A stretch of DNA of 64,000 bases from Actinomadura nitritigenes (GTDB lineage Bacteria > Actinomycetota > Actinomycetes > Streptosporangiales > Streptosporangiaceae), in the NCBI RefSeq assembly GCF_017573545.1, contig NZ_JAGEOK010000012.1, positions 233,064 through 297,063 on the forward strand, written 5' to 3'. Positions 8,548 to 17,181 of this stretch are shown here, piece by piece. The translations under genes and the position numbers were made by a program. The notes beneath the pieces are model-generated. The model saw only the letters and a program-made list of their open reading frames with translations. It was not told the DNA's origin and ran no database searches. Positions within the stretch are counted from its first letter, which is position 1. Each line of letters begins with the position of its first letter.

Positions 8548-8871
8548 GTGACGGCCCCCATCAGCGTGACCGACGCCACGTTCGCCGAGGAAGTCCTGCA
8601 GAGCGACGTGCCGGTGCTCGTCGACTTCTGGGCGGACTGGTGCGGCCCGTGCCGCATGATCGCCCCCGTCCTCGACCAGATCGCCGCCGAGCAGGACGGC
8701 CGGATCAAGATCGCCAAGCTGGACTACGACGCCAACCCGCAGACGCCGCAGAAGTACGGCGTGCTGGGCCTGCCGACGCTGCTGCTGCTCAAGAACGGCG
8801 AGGTCGTCGAGCAGATCACCGGCGCCAAGCCGAAGCGCGCGCTGCTCAAGGTCATCGAACCCCACCTGTGA
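8548..8871 (+). CDS. trxA: Thioredoxin
   Basis: This 107-residue thioredoxin is a small cytoplasmic dithiol reductant. It has the active site WCGPC (C32, C35) after the VLVDFWAD strand, and the cis-proline turn GLPT near residue 75. GAAGGAG lies 5 nt before the GTG at 8548, which favours this start over a GTG two codons upstream. It follows the flippase-like gene by 2 bp. Its 3' end overlaps the convergent GT4 gene by 20 bp, so no terminator can fit between them. Confidence 0.95.
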   Translation: MTAPISVTDATFAEEVLQSDVPVLVDFWADWCGPCRMIAPVLDQIAAEQDGRIKIAKLDYDANPQTPQKYGVLGLPTLLLLKNGEVVEQITGAKPKRALLKVIEPHL

Positions 8872-9994
8872 GCGCGGGGTCGGTGAGCGCGGCGAGGTAG
8901 GCGGCCCAGACCGGGCCGTGGTCGACCGGGCGGACGCCGGAGCGCAGGCGCTCCGGCTCCCCCGGCGCGTAGAACCGGGTGAGCGCCTCCGCCAGCGCGC
9001 CCACATCGCCGGGCGGGCAGATCAGGCCGTCCACGCCGTCGCGGACCTGCTCGGCGAACCCGCCGACGTCCGTGGCGATCACCGGGAGGCCGTGCTCGTA
9101 GGCCATCCACACGTTCTGCGAGGCGGTGGCCGTCCGGTACGGCAGGACGAGCGCGTCGGCGGCGGCGAACAGGCCGGGGACGTCCGCGGCGGGCACGTAG
9201 CCGGGGCGCAGGTCCACCCGGGACGTCAGGTCGAGCGACCGGATCAGCTCGCGGGTCTCGTCCAGCCCGCCCCAGAACTCGCCGGCGACGGTCAGCTCCA
9301 CGTCGCCGGGGCCTTCGGCGAGCGCGCGCAGGAGGACGTCCAGGCCCTTGTAGGGGCGGACGATGCCCCAGAACAGCAGGCGCCTGCGCACCTTGCCGTC
9401 CGGGGCGGGCGCGCCGCCGGACGCGGGCAGGTGGGCGGGCATCTCCGCGACGCGGACGGGACGCGGCGTCAGCCCCCGCGCCAGCTCCGCCTGCGCCTCC
9501 GAGTGGACGAGGACGCCGTCGGCCTTGCGGAGCAGCCGCCTCATCAGCGGTTCGTCGTAGCGCTTGCGCTCGTGCGGCAGCACGTTGTGGCACAGCGCCA
9601 CGACTCTGCTTCCCGAGGGGGGACGACCCCCCACGCCCCCCGCAGGCCTTTTGGTCCGGCGCTTGAGACCGGCGAGGATCCCCAGGTACGACGGCACCTG
9701 CACGGGACTCAGCACGGCCAGGACGACCAGGTCGTACGAGCGCAGCGCCCGGCCGGCGCGGTACCAGCCGTCCGGGCGGCGCCAGTCGAGGCGGTGCCGG
9801 GTCCCGGGGAACGGCTCCCCCTCCGGTTCGGAGATCGTCTGCTGCCCCGGGTACAGGAAGCCGGGGTACTGCGCGCGCCACGACTCGATGGCGACGTCGT
9901 GCCCGGCGGCGGCCAGCCGCCGCGCCAGCTCGGTGGTGTGGTGGGCGCCGCCCCCCTTGTAGGGGAAGGCGGGGCCGACGACGGCGATCCGCAC
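8852..9994 (-). CDS. GT4-family glycosyltransferase
   Basis: This protein of 380 residues has a GT-B fold. The N-terminus has the glycine-rich acceptor loop IAVVGPAFPYKGGGAHHTTE. The C-terminal half has GYVPAADVPGLFAAADALVL and QNVWMAYEHGLPVIATDVGG, the donor-site region of GT4 enzymes. The GTG start at 9994 overlaps the TAG stop of the preceding GT2 gene by one base, so translation is coupled. The pair GT2 and GT4 suggests sequential steps on a polyprenyl-phosphate-linked glycan. Specificity cannot be read from sequence. Confidence 0.87.
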   Translation of the reverse strand: MRIAVVGPAFPYKGGGAHHTTELARRLAAAGHDVAIESWRAQYPGFLYPGQQTISEPEGEPFPGTRHRLDWRRPDGWYRAGRALRSYDLVVLAVLSPVQVPSYLGILAGLKRRTKRPAGGVGGRPPSGSRVVALCHNVLPHERKRYDEPLMRRLLRKADGVLVHSEAQAELARGLTPRPVRVAEMPAHLPASGGAPAPDGKVRRRLLFWGIVRPYKGLDVLLRALAEGPGDVELTVAGEFWGGLDETRELIRSLDLTSRVDLRPGYVPAADVPGLFAAADALVLPYRTATASQNVWMAYEHGLPVIATDVGGFAEQVRDGVDGLICPPGDVGALAEALTRFYAPGEPERLRSGVRPVDHGPVWAAYLAALTDPALTGGVR

Positions 9995-11064
9995 TAGACG
10001 TCGCCGCGCGATCGGACGATCAGGTCGGCCAGCAGCGCCAGCGACGCGATGATCAGCCCCGTCACGAAGATCATGATGGTGTTGTTGGCGAAGTAGCCGA
10101 TGTGCACCACCATGTCGAACACGCCCTTGAGCAGCCCGATCCCGATCAGCCAGAGGGCGAGCGGCATCAGCACCTTGAGCGGGTTGAAGTACATCACCAT
10201 CCGCAGCACCTGCAGGATGTAGCGGTAGGCGTCCTTGGTGAAGTGGAACTTGGACTTGCCGGCCCGCTTGGAGTACTCGATCGGCATGTAGTGCACGGGG
10301 TGCTGGTTCGACAGGAACGCGATCGTGATCGTGGTGACGCAGGAGAACCCGGGCGGCAGCAGCCGCAGGTAGGGCAGGGACACGTCGCGGCGGAACGCGC
10401 GCAGCCCGGAGTTCAGGTCGGGGATCCTGGAGTTCGTGAGCCGCTCGGCGACCTTGCGGATGAACCACTTCGCGGGGACGCGCAGGAGCTTGTGCGTGCC
10501 CTCCTCGGTGGTGCGGGCGCCGACGACCTGGTCCACGGACGGGTCGGTGTCGAGGATGTCGACGAGGTCGGGGATCCGCTCGTTCGGGTACGACATGTCG
10601 GCGTCGGTCCACACCACGATGTCGCCGCGGGCCTGCTGGGAGCCGATCCGGCGGACCGTCCCGGAGCCGCTGTTGTGCTGGAACGCCATGATCCGCATGT
10701 GCGGGAAGCGGGGCGCCGCCTCCTCCAACCGGGCGAGGGTCGCGTCGGTGGAGCAGTCGTCGACCGCCAGCAGCTCGTAGCTCTTGCCGCTGTTGTCCAT
10801 GGCCTTCGTGATGCGCTCGACCTCGTCGATCACGTGGTCCTGCTCGTTGTAGCAGGGCAGGACGATGGTCACGTGGACGGGCGGCACCGTGCCGGGGTCG
10901 GCGGCGGGCTGGGCGGCGGGGGCCGTGCCGGGCACTGCGCCCGGCTCGCTCGCGGGGGCGGTGTCCACGGGGGCGGCGTCGCTCACGGGGTCGCTCAGGG
11001 TGTCGCTCGGCTCGGCGCCTTCGGGCGCGGGCCGCTGCGCGGGCTCGGCGGGCTGGGTACTCAC
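9994..11064 (-). CDS. GT2 polyprenyl-phosphate glycosyltransferase (DPM1/GtrB-like)
   Basis: This protein of about 356 residues has a Pro/Ala-rich N-terminal tail of about 60 residues. The GT-A domain follows, with VTIVLPCYNEQDHV, the VDDCSTD loop and the metal-binding DAD of VVWTDADMSYPNE. Two hydrophobic helices near residues 285-345 anchor it. This is the layout of enzymes that charge polyprenyl phosphate with a single sugar on the inner membrane face. The product could feed the GT-C-like membrane protein encoded 94 bp upstream. The GTG at 11064 is preferred because the TTG seven codons upstream lacks a Shine-Dalgarno. Confidence 0.88.
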   Translation of the reverse strand: MSTQPAEPAQRPAPEGAEPSDTLSDPVSDAAPVDTAPASEPGAVPGTAPAAQPAADPGTVPPVHVTIVLPCYNEQDHVIDEVERITKAMDNSGKSYELLAVDDCSTDATLARLEEAAPRFPHMRIMAFQHNSGSGTVRRIGSQQARGDIVVWTDADMSYPNERIPDLVDILDTDPSVDQVVGARTTEEGTHKLLRVPAKWFIRKVAERLTNSRIPDLNSGLRAFRRDVSLPYLRLLPPGFSCVTTITIAFLSNQHPVHYMPIEYSKRAGKSKFHFTKDAYRYILQVLRMVMYFNPLKVLMPLALWLIGIGLLKGVFDMVVHIGYFANNTIMIFVTGLIIASLALLADLIVRSRGDV

Positions 11065-11158
11065 GCACCGCGAGAATACTCGCAACGGCGGACCCCGGCC
11101 GACTCACCGGCCGACACGGCGCGTGAACAGCGGGTGGCGGCGCCCCGAGGCGCGGCCG

Positions 11159-13207
11159 TCAGGGAGCCGACGGCTCGGCGATCCACACGTCGATCGCGAG
11201 GCCCCAGGACCCGCCCGGCGGCTCGTCGAGCGTGCGCCCGTCCTGCCGGGAGCGCAACCGCATGATCTGGCGGGGGCGGCCGTACGGCGCCACCTGCTCG
11301 GGCCTCGACCCCATGACCACCGGACGCCGCCCGGCGCCGTCGATCTTCCCGATGACGCGGCGGACGTCGGACTGCGTGGCGAACGTGGCGGCCCGCGCGG
11401 CGGGCACCCCGCACATCCCGCGCAGGACCTGGAGGAAGCGGTCGGCGGTCCCGACCTCGACGACCACGACGGAGCGGCCCGGCCCGATCCGGTCGCACAT
11501 CGCGTCGACCGCGCCGACCTCCTTCTGGTCGGTCCGGCCGACCATGTACGCGGCGGAGGTGATGACGATCGGCACCAGCATCAGCACGACGCCCGTGACG
11601 GCCGCCACCCGCACGACCTTCCGCGAGTACCCGATCCGCCGCAGCCGCTTGGTGATCCACGCCGCCGCGAACACCGTGAACAGCAGCAGTCCGGGGATGA
11701 CCAGGCCGATCAGGCGGCGGGACGCCCACGGATGGTCCGGGGTGATGCCGGGCCTGATCAGCACCTGGACGGTCGTCCACACGATCACCGCGTAGGGCAG
11801 CAGCCACTCCGGCGACTGGCGGCGCATGAGCCGCCGCACCAGCAGCGCCGCGCCGAACGTGGCGAGCAGCAGCGCGGGGATGCCGATGTACCAGACGACC
11901 CAGTACAGCGACAGCTCCGAGTACTGCCGGGTGCCGTCCAGCGGCAGGTGGTCGATCTTCTGGACGGCCTCGATGAACTGGGCGTTCAGCCGGTCGTCGG
12001 TGTTGGTCGGGACGCGGCGCACGGTCTGCACCAGCGGCCGGACGGCGAACGCGACGATCACCAGCACGGTGAGGATCGCGGCGGCGCCGGGCAGCCGGCC
12101 GCGCCCGAGCGCCGCCCCGGCCGCCCGCAACCGGCGGCCCGTCACGTCCCAGCGGAGCGCGACGGCCAGCAGCGCCGTGCCGGCCACGATCGCGCCGGAG
12201 ATCACCAGCAGCGGGTTCAGCGAGGCATGGAGGTAGTCGAGGTAGGGGCGGGACTTCAGGTAGCCCTCGACGAGCCCGGCGGCGGCGCCGAGCGCGAGCC
12301 CGCAGGCGAGGGCGTAGCCGCTCCGGCGCCGCCGCGCGACGAGGAGCCCGGCGTACACCACGGCGGGCAGGATGTCGCGGATCCCGTCGATCCGGACGAG
12401 CACGATCAGGCCGAGCGCCAGGCCGCCGAGGAACGCCTTCGCCATGGCCGCGCGGGGACGCTCCGTCCGGGCGTCGTGCAGCAGCGACAGCCCGCCGAGC
12501 AGCAGGATCAGCGCCGGCGGCTCGCTGAAGGTGGACCGCGACACCCACAGCATCGGCAGGGTCAGCGCCAGCAGCAGCGCCGCGGCGGGCGCCCAGCGCG
12601 GGCCGACGAGCCGCGCGGCGAGCCCGCCGAACGCCAGCACGCTGCAGGCGCCGAGCAGCGGCGCCATCAGCAGCATCCCGTGCGTGCCGCCCGCCCAGCC
12701 GCCGAGCGCGAGGATCATCGGCAGGCCCGCCATGAACTGCGGGACGACCGAGCCGCCGTGCTCGTAGAAGGCGGGGCTGTCGAAGCGCAGCGCGGGGTCG
12801 TCGCCGCCGAACGCCCGGAGCATCCGCGGGATCGGCAGCGAGCCGTGGTCCTTCAGCCACGTCGCGAACTGCACGTAGGAGGCGGGGTCGCGGCGGACGA
12901 TGATCTGCTCGGAGCACATCAGCGCCTCGAACACCAGGAACGCGACGGCGACCGCGACCACGCCGGCCGCCGACCACCACGGGGCGGGCCCGAGCGGGCC
13001 GCCCCCGGCCCGCTCGGCGGCCGCGTCGCGGGGCCGCCTCCGGAGGCCGAGCCAGAGCGCCGCCGCGGCCACCGGCACCCACAGCAGGATCGCCGGCCCC
13101 GGCCGGAACACCCCGCCCATCAGCAGCGGCAGGCCCACCACGAGCCAGGCCGCGACGAGCAGCGCCGGCGCCACGGTGATCCGGGCGAGCAGCCGACCCG
13201 CGTTCAT
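11159..13207 (-). CDS. Large integral membrane protein, GT-C (ArnT/PMT)-like
   Basis: This protein of 682 residues has at least twelve hydrophobic helices and ends in a soluble domain of about 150 residues. The first extracytoplasmic loop contains RRDPASYVQFATWLKDHG, the Asp/Tyr pattern of GT-C enzymes that use polyprenyl-phosphate sugars outside the membrane. The next gene encodes a DPM1-like enzyme that could provide such a donor. The C-terminal domain has a VVVVEVGTADRF-like strand. Starts at an ATG at 13207. Glycosyl transfer is inferred from topology and context, not from a full family match. Confidence 0.65.
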   Translation of the reverse strand: MNAGRLLARITVAPALLVAAWLVVGLPLLMGGVFRPGPAILLWVPVAAAALWLGLRRRPRDAAAERAGGGPLGPAPWWSAAGVVAVAVAFLVFEALMCSEQIIVRRDPASYVQFATWLKDHGSLPIPRMLRAFGGDDPALRFDSPAFYEHGGSVVPQFMAGLPMILALGGWAGGTHGMLLMAPLLGACSVLAFGGLAARLVGPRWAPAAALLLALTLPMLWVSRSTFSEPPALILLLGGLSLLHDARTERPRAAMAKAFLGGLALGLIVLVRIDGIRDILPAVVYAGLLVARRRRSGYALACGLALGAAAGLVEGYLKSRPYLDYLHASLNPLLVISGAIVAGTALLAVALRWDVTGRRLRAAGAALGRGRLPGAAAILTVLVIVAFAVRPLVQTVRRVPTNTDDRLNAQFIEAVQKIDHLPLDGTRQYSELSLYWVVWYIGIPALLLATFGAALLVRRLMRRQSPEWLLPYAVIVWTTVQVLIRPGITPDHPWASRRLIGLVIPGLLLFTVFAAAWITKRLRRIGYSRKVVRVAAVTGVVLMLVPIVITSAAYMVGRTDQKEVGAVDAMCDRIGPGRSVVVVEVGTADRFLQVLRGMCGVPAARAATFATQSDVRRVIGKIDGAGRRPVVMGSRPEQVAPYGRPRQIMRLRSRQDGRTLDEPPGGSWGLAIDVWIAEPSAP

Positions 13208-13302
13208 GAACCCGCCCCGTGCTCGTCCGATCCGTGGTCATTCATCGGTGCGGAGCGTAGCGGGAACGGCCGGTCGGCGAGTCCCGGCCGGTCACGGGGC
13301 TC

Positions 13303-13308
13303 TACGCT
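13303..13308 (+). promoter_or_regulatory. -10 element TACGCT of the TIGR03089 gene, leaderless
   Basis: TACGCT ends 6 nt before the ATG at 13315, the same word and spacing as upstream of the gene at 7544. There is no Shine-Dalgarno. Transcription probably begins at the ATG. Confidence 0.5.
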
Positions 13309-13314
13309 CGCCCC

Positions 13315-14175
13315 ATGAGCCACAGCGAACCCGCCGTGCCCGGGCCCGCCGAACTGCTGCGGCGGCGGCTGGCCGACGACCCGTCCCGCCCGCTCGTCAC
13401 CTACTACGACGACGCGAGAGGCGAGCGCGTCGAGCTGTCCGCGCGGACGTTCGACAACTGGGTCGCCAAGACCGCGAACTTCCTGGTGGACGGGCTGGCG
13501 GCGGAGCCGGGCGGGCGTGTCGTGCTGGCGCTGCCGCCGCACTGGCAGACCGCCGTGTGGCTGATGGCCTGCTGGTCGGCGGGGCTCGTGGCCGAGCCGG
13601 TCGACCCGGCGACGGTGCTGGAACGCGACGCGGCGGGCGCCGAACCGCTCGAGGCGTCCGGGCCGTACATCCTGGCGGCGGCCGAGGAGGTGCTGGACGT
13701 GGTGCTGGCGGACCCGCGCGTGGACGGCGAGGCGGAGGAGATCGTCGGGCTCTCGCTGCACCCGCTCGGCGGGCCGCTGGCGGACTGCCCGGTGGGCGTC
13801 ACCGACTACGCCGCCGAGGTCCGCTCGTACGGCGACCGGTTCGCGCCGGGTCCCGAGGTGAACTCCGGGCTGCCCGCGCTGGATGTGACAAAGACCACAT
13901 TGACGGCTGCCGAGCTGGTGGCGGCGGCGCGCGCGGCCGCCGCGAAATGGGAGCTGGACGCGTCCTCGCGCGTGCTGGTCGACATGCCGTTCAGCACCCT
14001 CGACGGGGTTATGGCGGGCCTGGTCGCACCACTAGCCTCGGGTGCTTCCGTCATAATCCAACGAAACTTTGACAAAGCCGCCCTAGATCGACGCTTGACC
14101 TTGGAGCATGTGACGGCGGTGGCCGGACTGCCCGGATGGAAGGACGCATCCGGGTCCGTCCGCCGGCTCGGCTGA
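13315..14175 (+). CDS. TIGR03089 family protein (AMP-binding N-domain relative)
   Basis: This protein of 286 residues resembles the N-terminal half of acyl-CoA synthetases and belongs with the actinobacterial TIGR03089 family. It has ELLRRRLADDPSRPLVTYYDD, SARTFDNWVAKTANFLVDGL and VVLALPPHWQTAVWLMACWS. It lacks the full adenylation domain, so ATP-dependent ligase activity is unlikely; family function is unknown. Codons for the last 50 residues are unusually AT-rich (CTA, ATA, CAA, AAA, TTT). It sits directly upstream of an LCP gene on the same strand, a neighbourhood common in actinobacteria. Confidence 0.85.
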   Translation: MSHSEPAVPGPAELLRRRLADDPSRPLVTYYDDARGERVELSARTFDNWVAKTANFLVDGLAAEPGGRVVLALPPHWQTAVWLMACWSAGLVAEPVDPATVLERDAAGAEPLEASGPYILAAAEEVLDVVLADPRVDGEAEEIVGLSLHPLGGPLADCPVGVTDYAAEVRSYGDRFAPGPEVNSGLPALDVTKTTLTAAELVAAARAAAAKWELDASSRVLVDMPFSTLDGVMAGLVAPLASGASVIIQRNFDKAALDRRLTLEHVTAVAGLPGWKDASGSVRRLG

Positions 14176-14329
14176 CCTACGCTCTCTTTGCCCGCGCTTT
14201 GTCAACCGAGCCGCGGCCAGCCCCGTCACAGCAGTGCAGGACAGTTCCAGCAGAACAGATCGTTCGAGCAGAACAGACCAAGCCGACCGACCCCCTGAAA
14301 GCGGGCCGCGCCCCCCGGACACGGAGCCG

Positions 14330-15751
14330 ATGAACAGCAACCCGATGTACATGGAGTACGTCGACGACGCCGATCCGCAGCCGGCGCCGCGTCGACGCGG
14401 CTGGCGCATCCTCGGCTGGGTGTGCGTCGGACTGTCGGCGGTCATGGTGGCCGGCTCGCTCACGGCGTACGGCCTGTACCGCAGCGCGATGGGCAACATC
14501 AGCCACGAGGACGTCAACTCGGCGATCGGCCCCAACCGGCCGAAGAAGCTGAACAGCGCGATGAACATCCTGCTGCTGGGGTCCGACACCCGCGCCGGCG
14601 CCAACGCCAGCTACGGCCGGTCGATGAAGAACGAGCCGCCGCGCTCGGACACGATGATCCTGCTGCACCTGTCCCCCGGCGGCAGCCAGGCGATGGGCAT
14701 CAGCTTCCCGCGCGACCTGATCGTGCACATCCCGCCGTGCAAGACCCACGCCGGCGGCATGTCGCCCGACCAGCCGAAGGCGCAGATCAACTCCGCGTTC
14801 ACCATCGGCGGCGCCGCCTGCGTCATGAAGACGATCGAGGGCCTGTCCGACATCCGCATCGACCACTTCATGCAGGTCGACTTCACCGGGTTCAAGGCCA
14901 TCACCAGCGCGGTCGGCGGCGTCCCGGTCTGCCTGCCGAAGGACGTGAACGACCCCAAGTCCAAGCTGCACCTGACCCGCGGCAGGCACGTCATCAAGGG
15001 CTCCACCGCGCTCGCCTACGTGCGCGTCCGGCACGGCCTCGGCGACGGCTCCGACCTCGACCGCATCAAGCGGCAGCAGAAGTTCATGGGTGCGCTGGCG
15101 AACAAGGCCATGAGCGCCGGGGTGCTGAGCAACCCGACCAAGCTGATCCCGCTGATGAGCGCGGCGACCAAGTCGCTCACCACCGACAAGGAGCTGACCC
15201 CGCAGGTCATGCTGAAGATCGCCCAGGGCATGCAGGGCATGACCTCGGGCAAGCTGCGCTTCGTCACCGCGCCCAACGGCCCCGACCCGTCCGACCCGAA
15301 CCGGGTCGTGCTCACCTCCGCCGCGCAGCCGTTCTTCTCCGCGGTCCGCAACGACAAGACGGTGCCGACCGAGAGCAAGTCGGCCGCCCCCAAGATCCCG
15401 CCCGACCAGGTGCGGGTGCGGGTCTACAACGGCAGCGGCATCGACGGCCAGGCCGGCCGCGTCGCCTCCGACCTGGAGGCCCAGGGCTTCCAGGTGACGG
15501 TCGGCGGCAACGCCCCGAAGACGACCGCCACCAAGGTGCTGTACGGTTCCGGGGCGGACCAGCAGGCTCAGACGCTCACCGCGCTGATCCCGAGCAACCC
15601 CGCCCCGACGGCCCGCACCACCGGTGCCACGCCCGGCGTGGTCGACCTGGTCGTCGGCTCGAACTGGACGGCCCTCAAGAACGCCAAGGGGGGCATCCCC
15701 AAGCAGCAGGGCGAGATCCGCGCCAACGACGACATCTGCAAGGGGGCTTGA
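14330..15751 (+). CDS. LCP family phosphotransferase with LytR_C domain
   Basis: This protein of about 473 residues has one N-terminal helix near residues 28-48, then an extracytoplasmic LCP domain and a C-terminal LytR_C domain. LCP hallmarks are ILLLGSDTRAG, SDTMILLHL, ISFPRDL and ALAYVRVRHG followed by DLDRIKRQQKF, carrying the conserved Asp and Arg residues that bind polyprenyl pyrophosphate. LytR_C starts near VRVRVYNGSGIDG. LCP enzymes move glycopolymers from a polyprenyl carrier to peptidoglycan outside the membrane. The ATG at 14330 has GGAG 3 nt upstream; an in-frame GTG at 14234 would add 32 disordered residues. The acyltransferase gene begins 11 bp downstream. Confidence 0.9.
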   Translation: MNSNPMYMEYVDDADPQPAPRRRGWRILGWVCVGLSAVMVAGSLTAYGLYRSAMGNISHEDVNSAIGPNRPKKLNSAMNILLLGSDTRAGANASYGRSMKNEPPRSDTMILLHLSPGGSQAMGISFPRDLIVHIPPCKTHAGGMSPDQPKAQINSAFTIGGAACVMKTIEGLSDIRIDHFMQVDFTGFKAITSAVGGVPVCLPKDVNDPKSKLHLTRGRHVIKGSTALAYVRVRHGLGDGSDLDRIKRQQKFMGALANKAMSAGVLSNPTKLIPLMSAATKSLTTDKELTPQVMLKIAQGMQGMTSGKLRFVTAPNGPDPSDPNRVVLTSAAQPFFSAVRNDKTVPTESKSAAPKIPPDQVRVRVYNGSGIDGQAGRVASDLEAQGFQVTVGGNAPKTTATKVLYGSGADQQAQTLTALIPSNPAPTARTTGATPGVVDLVVGSNWTALKNAKGGIPKQQGEIRANDDICKGA

Positions 15752-15762
15752 ACCGGCAGGCC

Positions 15763-17064
15763 ATGACGTACAGCAGCAGGCCCTCTGAGGCCGAGACGGG
15801 ACCGCAGGCCGCCGCCCGGGCGGCGGCCGACCAGCGAACACCGGACGATCAGCGCGCGCCGGCCGTCCCCGACCCCCGTCCCGACCCGGCGGCGCCCGCC
15901 GCCGCGGGCGCGGGCGCAGGCCCCCTGGGCGCGGCGGCCGCCACGGCCACCGTCACCGCGCCGGTCACGGAAGCCGCCGCGGGGCCTGTCACGGGGGCCC
16001 CGGACGGCGAGCGCCAAGCGGCCGGCCCGGTCCGGATCTCCTCGCCGCCGAAGCCGCGCAAGGAGCGGGACCCGTACTTCGACAACGCGAAGTACTTCGC
16101 GATCCTGCTGGTGGTGTCGGGGCACTCGATCGCCAACCTGCAGAACGTCCCCATGGCCAAGTGCCTGTACATCTTCATCTACATGTTCCACATGCCGCTG
16201 TTCATCGTGATCACCGGCTACTTCTCGCGGAACTGGACGTTCTCCCCGGGCAAGGCCCGCAAGCTCATCACCAACGTCGGCGTCCCGTACGTGGTGTTCG
16301 AGGTCGCGTACTCGCTGTACGACTGGCTGGCGGGCCGCCACGACCTGGAGATCAGCCTGCTGAGCCCGTACTACCTGACGTGGTTCCTGTGCGCGCTGTT
16401 CCTGTGGCGGCTGTCCACCCCGGTGTGGCAGCAGATCCGGTGGCCGCTGGCCGTCGCGATGGGGTTCGCCCTGCTGTCGTACATGAGCGACCTCGGCAGC
16501 ACCTTCGACATCCACCGGGTGTTCGGGCTGCTGCCGTTCTACGTCCTCGGCCTGAAGCTCAGGCCCGAGCACTTCGAACTGCTGAAGAGGCCGATCGCGC
16601 GCCCGATCGGGGCGGTCGTGCTCGTCATCGGGCTGGCGTGCTCCTACGTGGTGATGAAGCACATGTCGGTGAGCTGGATCTTCTGGAAGGACCCGCACTT
16701 CAAGCTCGGCGTCGGCGACTTCAAGGGCACCCTGATGCGGCTGGCGATGTTCGCGTCCGCCACCGTGCTGGTCGCCGCGTTCCTGACGCTCATCCCGCGC
16801 AGGCGGTACTGGTTCACCGCGCTGGGCTCGACGACGCTGTACTGCTACCTGCTGCACGGCTTCGTCACCCGGCTGCTGAACTTCACCGGCTGGTGGGGTG
16901 CGGACTGGATGCACACGCCGGGCGGGGTCGTCGCGGTGATCTGCGGCGCCGTCGTCGTCGGGACGTTCCTGTGCTCTCCCCCGGTCCGCCGGACCATGAG
17001 CTGGGCGCTGGAGCCCAAGATGACCTGGGTGTTCACGCCGCTGCGCCGGCCGAGCCGGGGCTAG
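15763..17064 (+). CDS. Membrane acyltransferase (Acyltransferase_3, NolL/COG3594 type)
   Basis: This protein of 433 residues has an N-terminal low-complexity Ala/Pro/Thr region of about 100 residues, then a multi-helix acyltransferase domain starting RDPYFDNAKYFAILLVVSGH. The His of that motif is the expected catalytic residue. FHMPLFIVITGYFSRNW and YCYLLHGF are further family motifs. Relatives O-acetylate sugars of exported glycans. It follows the LCP gene by 11 bp and precedes a paralogue, so it probably modifies the polymer that the LCP protein attaches. A TTG overlapping the LCP stop is an alternative start. Confidence 0.85.
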   Translation: MTYSSRPSEAETGPQAAARAAADQRTPDDQRAPAVPDPRPDPAAPAAAGAGAGPLGAAAATATVTAPVTEAAAGPVTGAPDGERQAAGPVRISSPPKPRKERDPYFDNAKYFAILLVVSGHSIANLQNVPMAKCLYIFIYMFHMPLFIVITGYFSRNWTFSPGKARKLITNVGVPYVVFEVAYSLYDWLAGRHDLEISLLSPYYLTWFLCALFLWRLSTPVWQQIRWPLAVAMGFALLSYMSDLGSTFDIHRVFGLLPFYVLGLKLRPEHFELLKRPIARPIGAVVLVIGLACSYVVMKHMSVSWIFWKDPHFKLGVGDFKGTLMRLAMFASATVLVAAFLTLIPRRRYWFTALGSTTLYCYLLHGFVTRLLNFTGWWGADWMHTPGGVVAVICGAVVVGTFLCSPPVRRTMSWALEPKMTWVFTPLRRPSRG

Positions 17065-17181
17065 CCCGCAGCACGGAAACGGAACAATCTCCCATCCGGC
17101 CCCAGGGCCGCCGATCGCGGACTAGAGTCGCCCTGCCCGCACGTGAACGGTTGTCACGGACGAAATGAATCCTTCGGAGAC

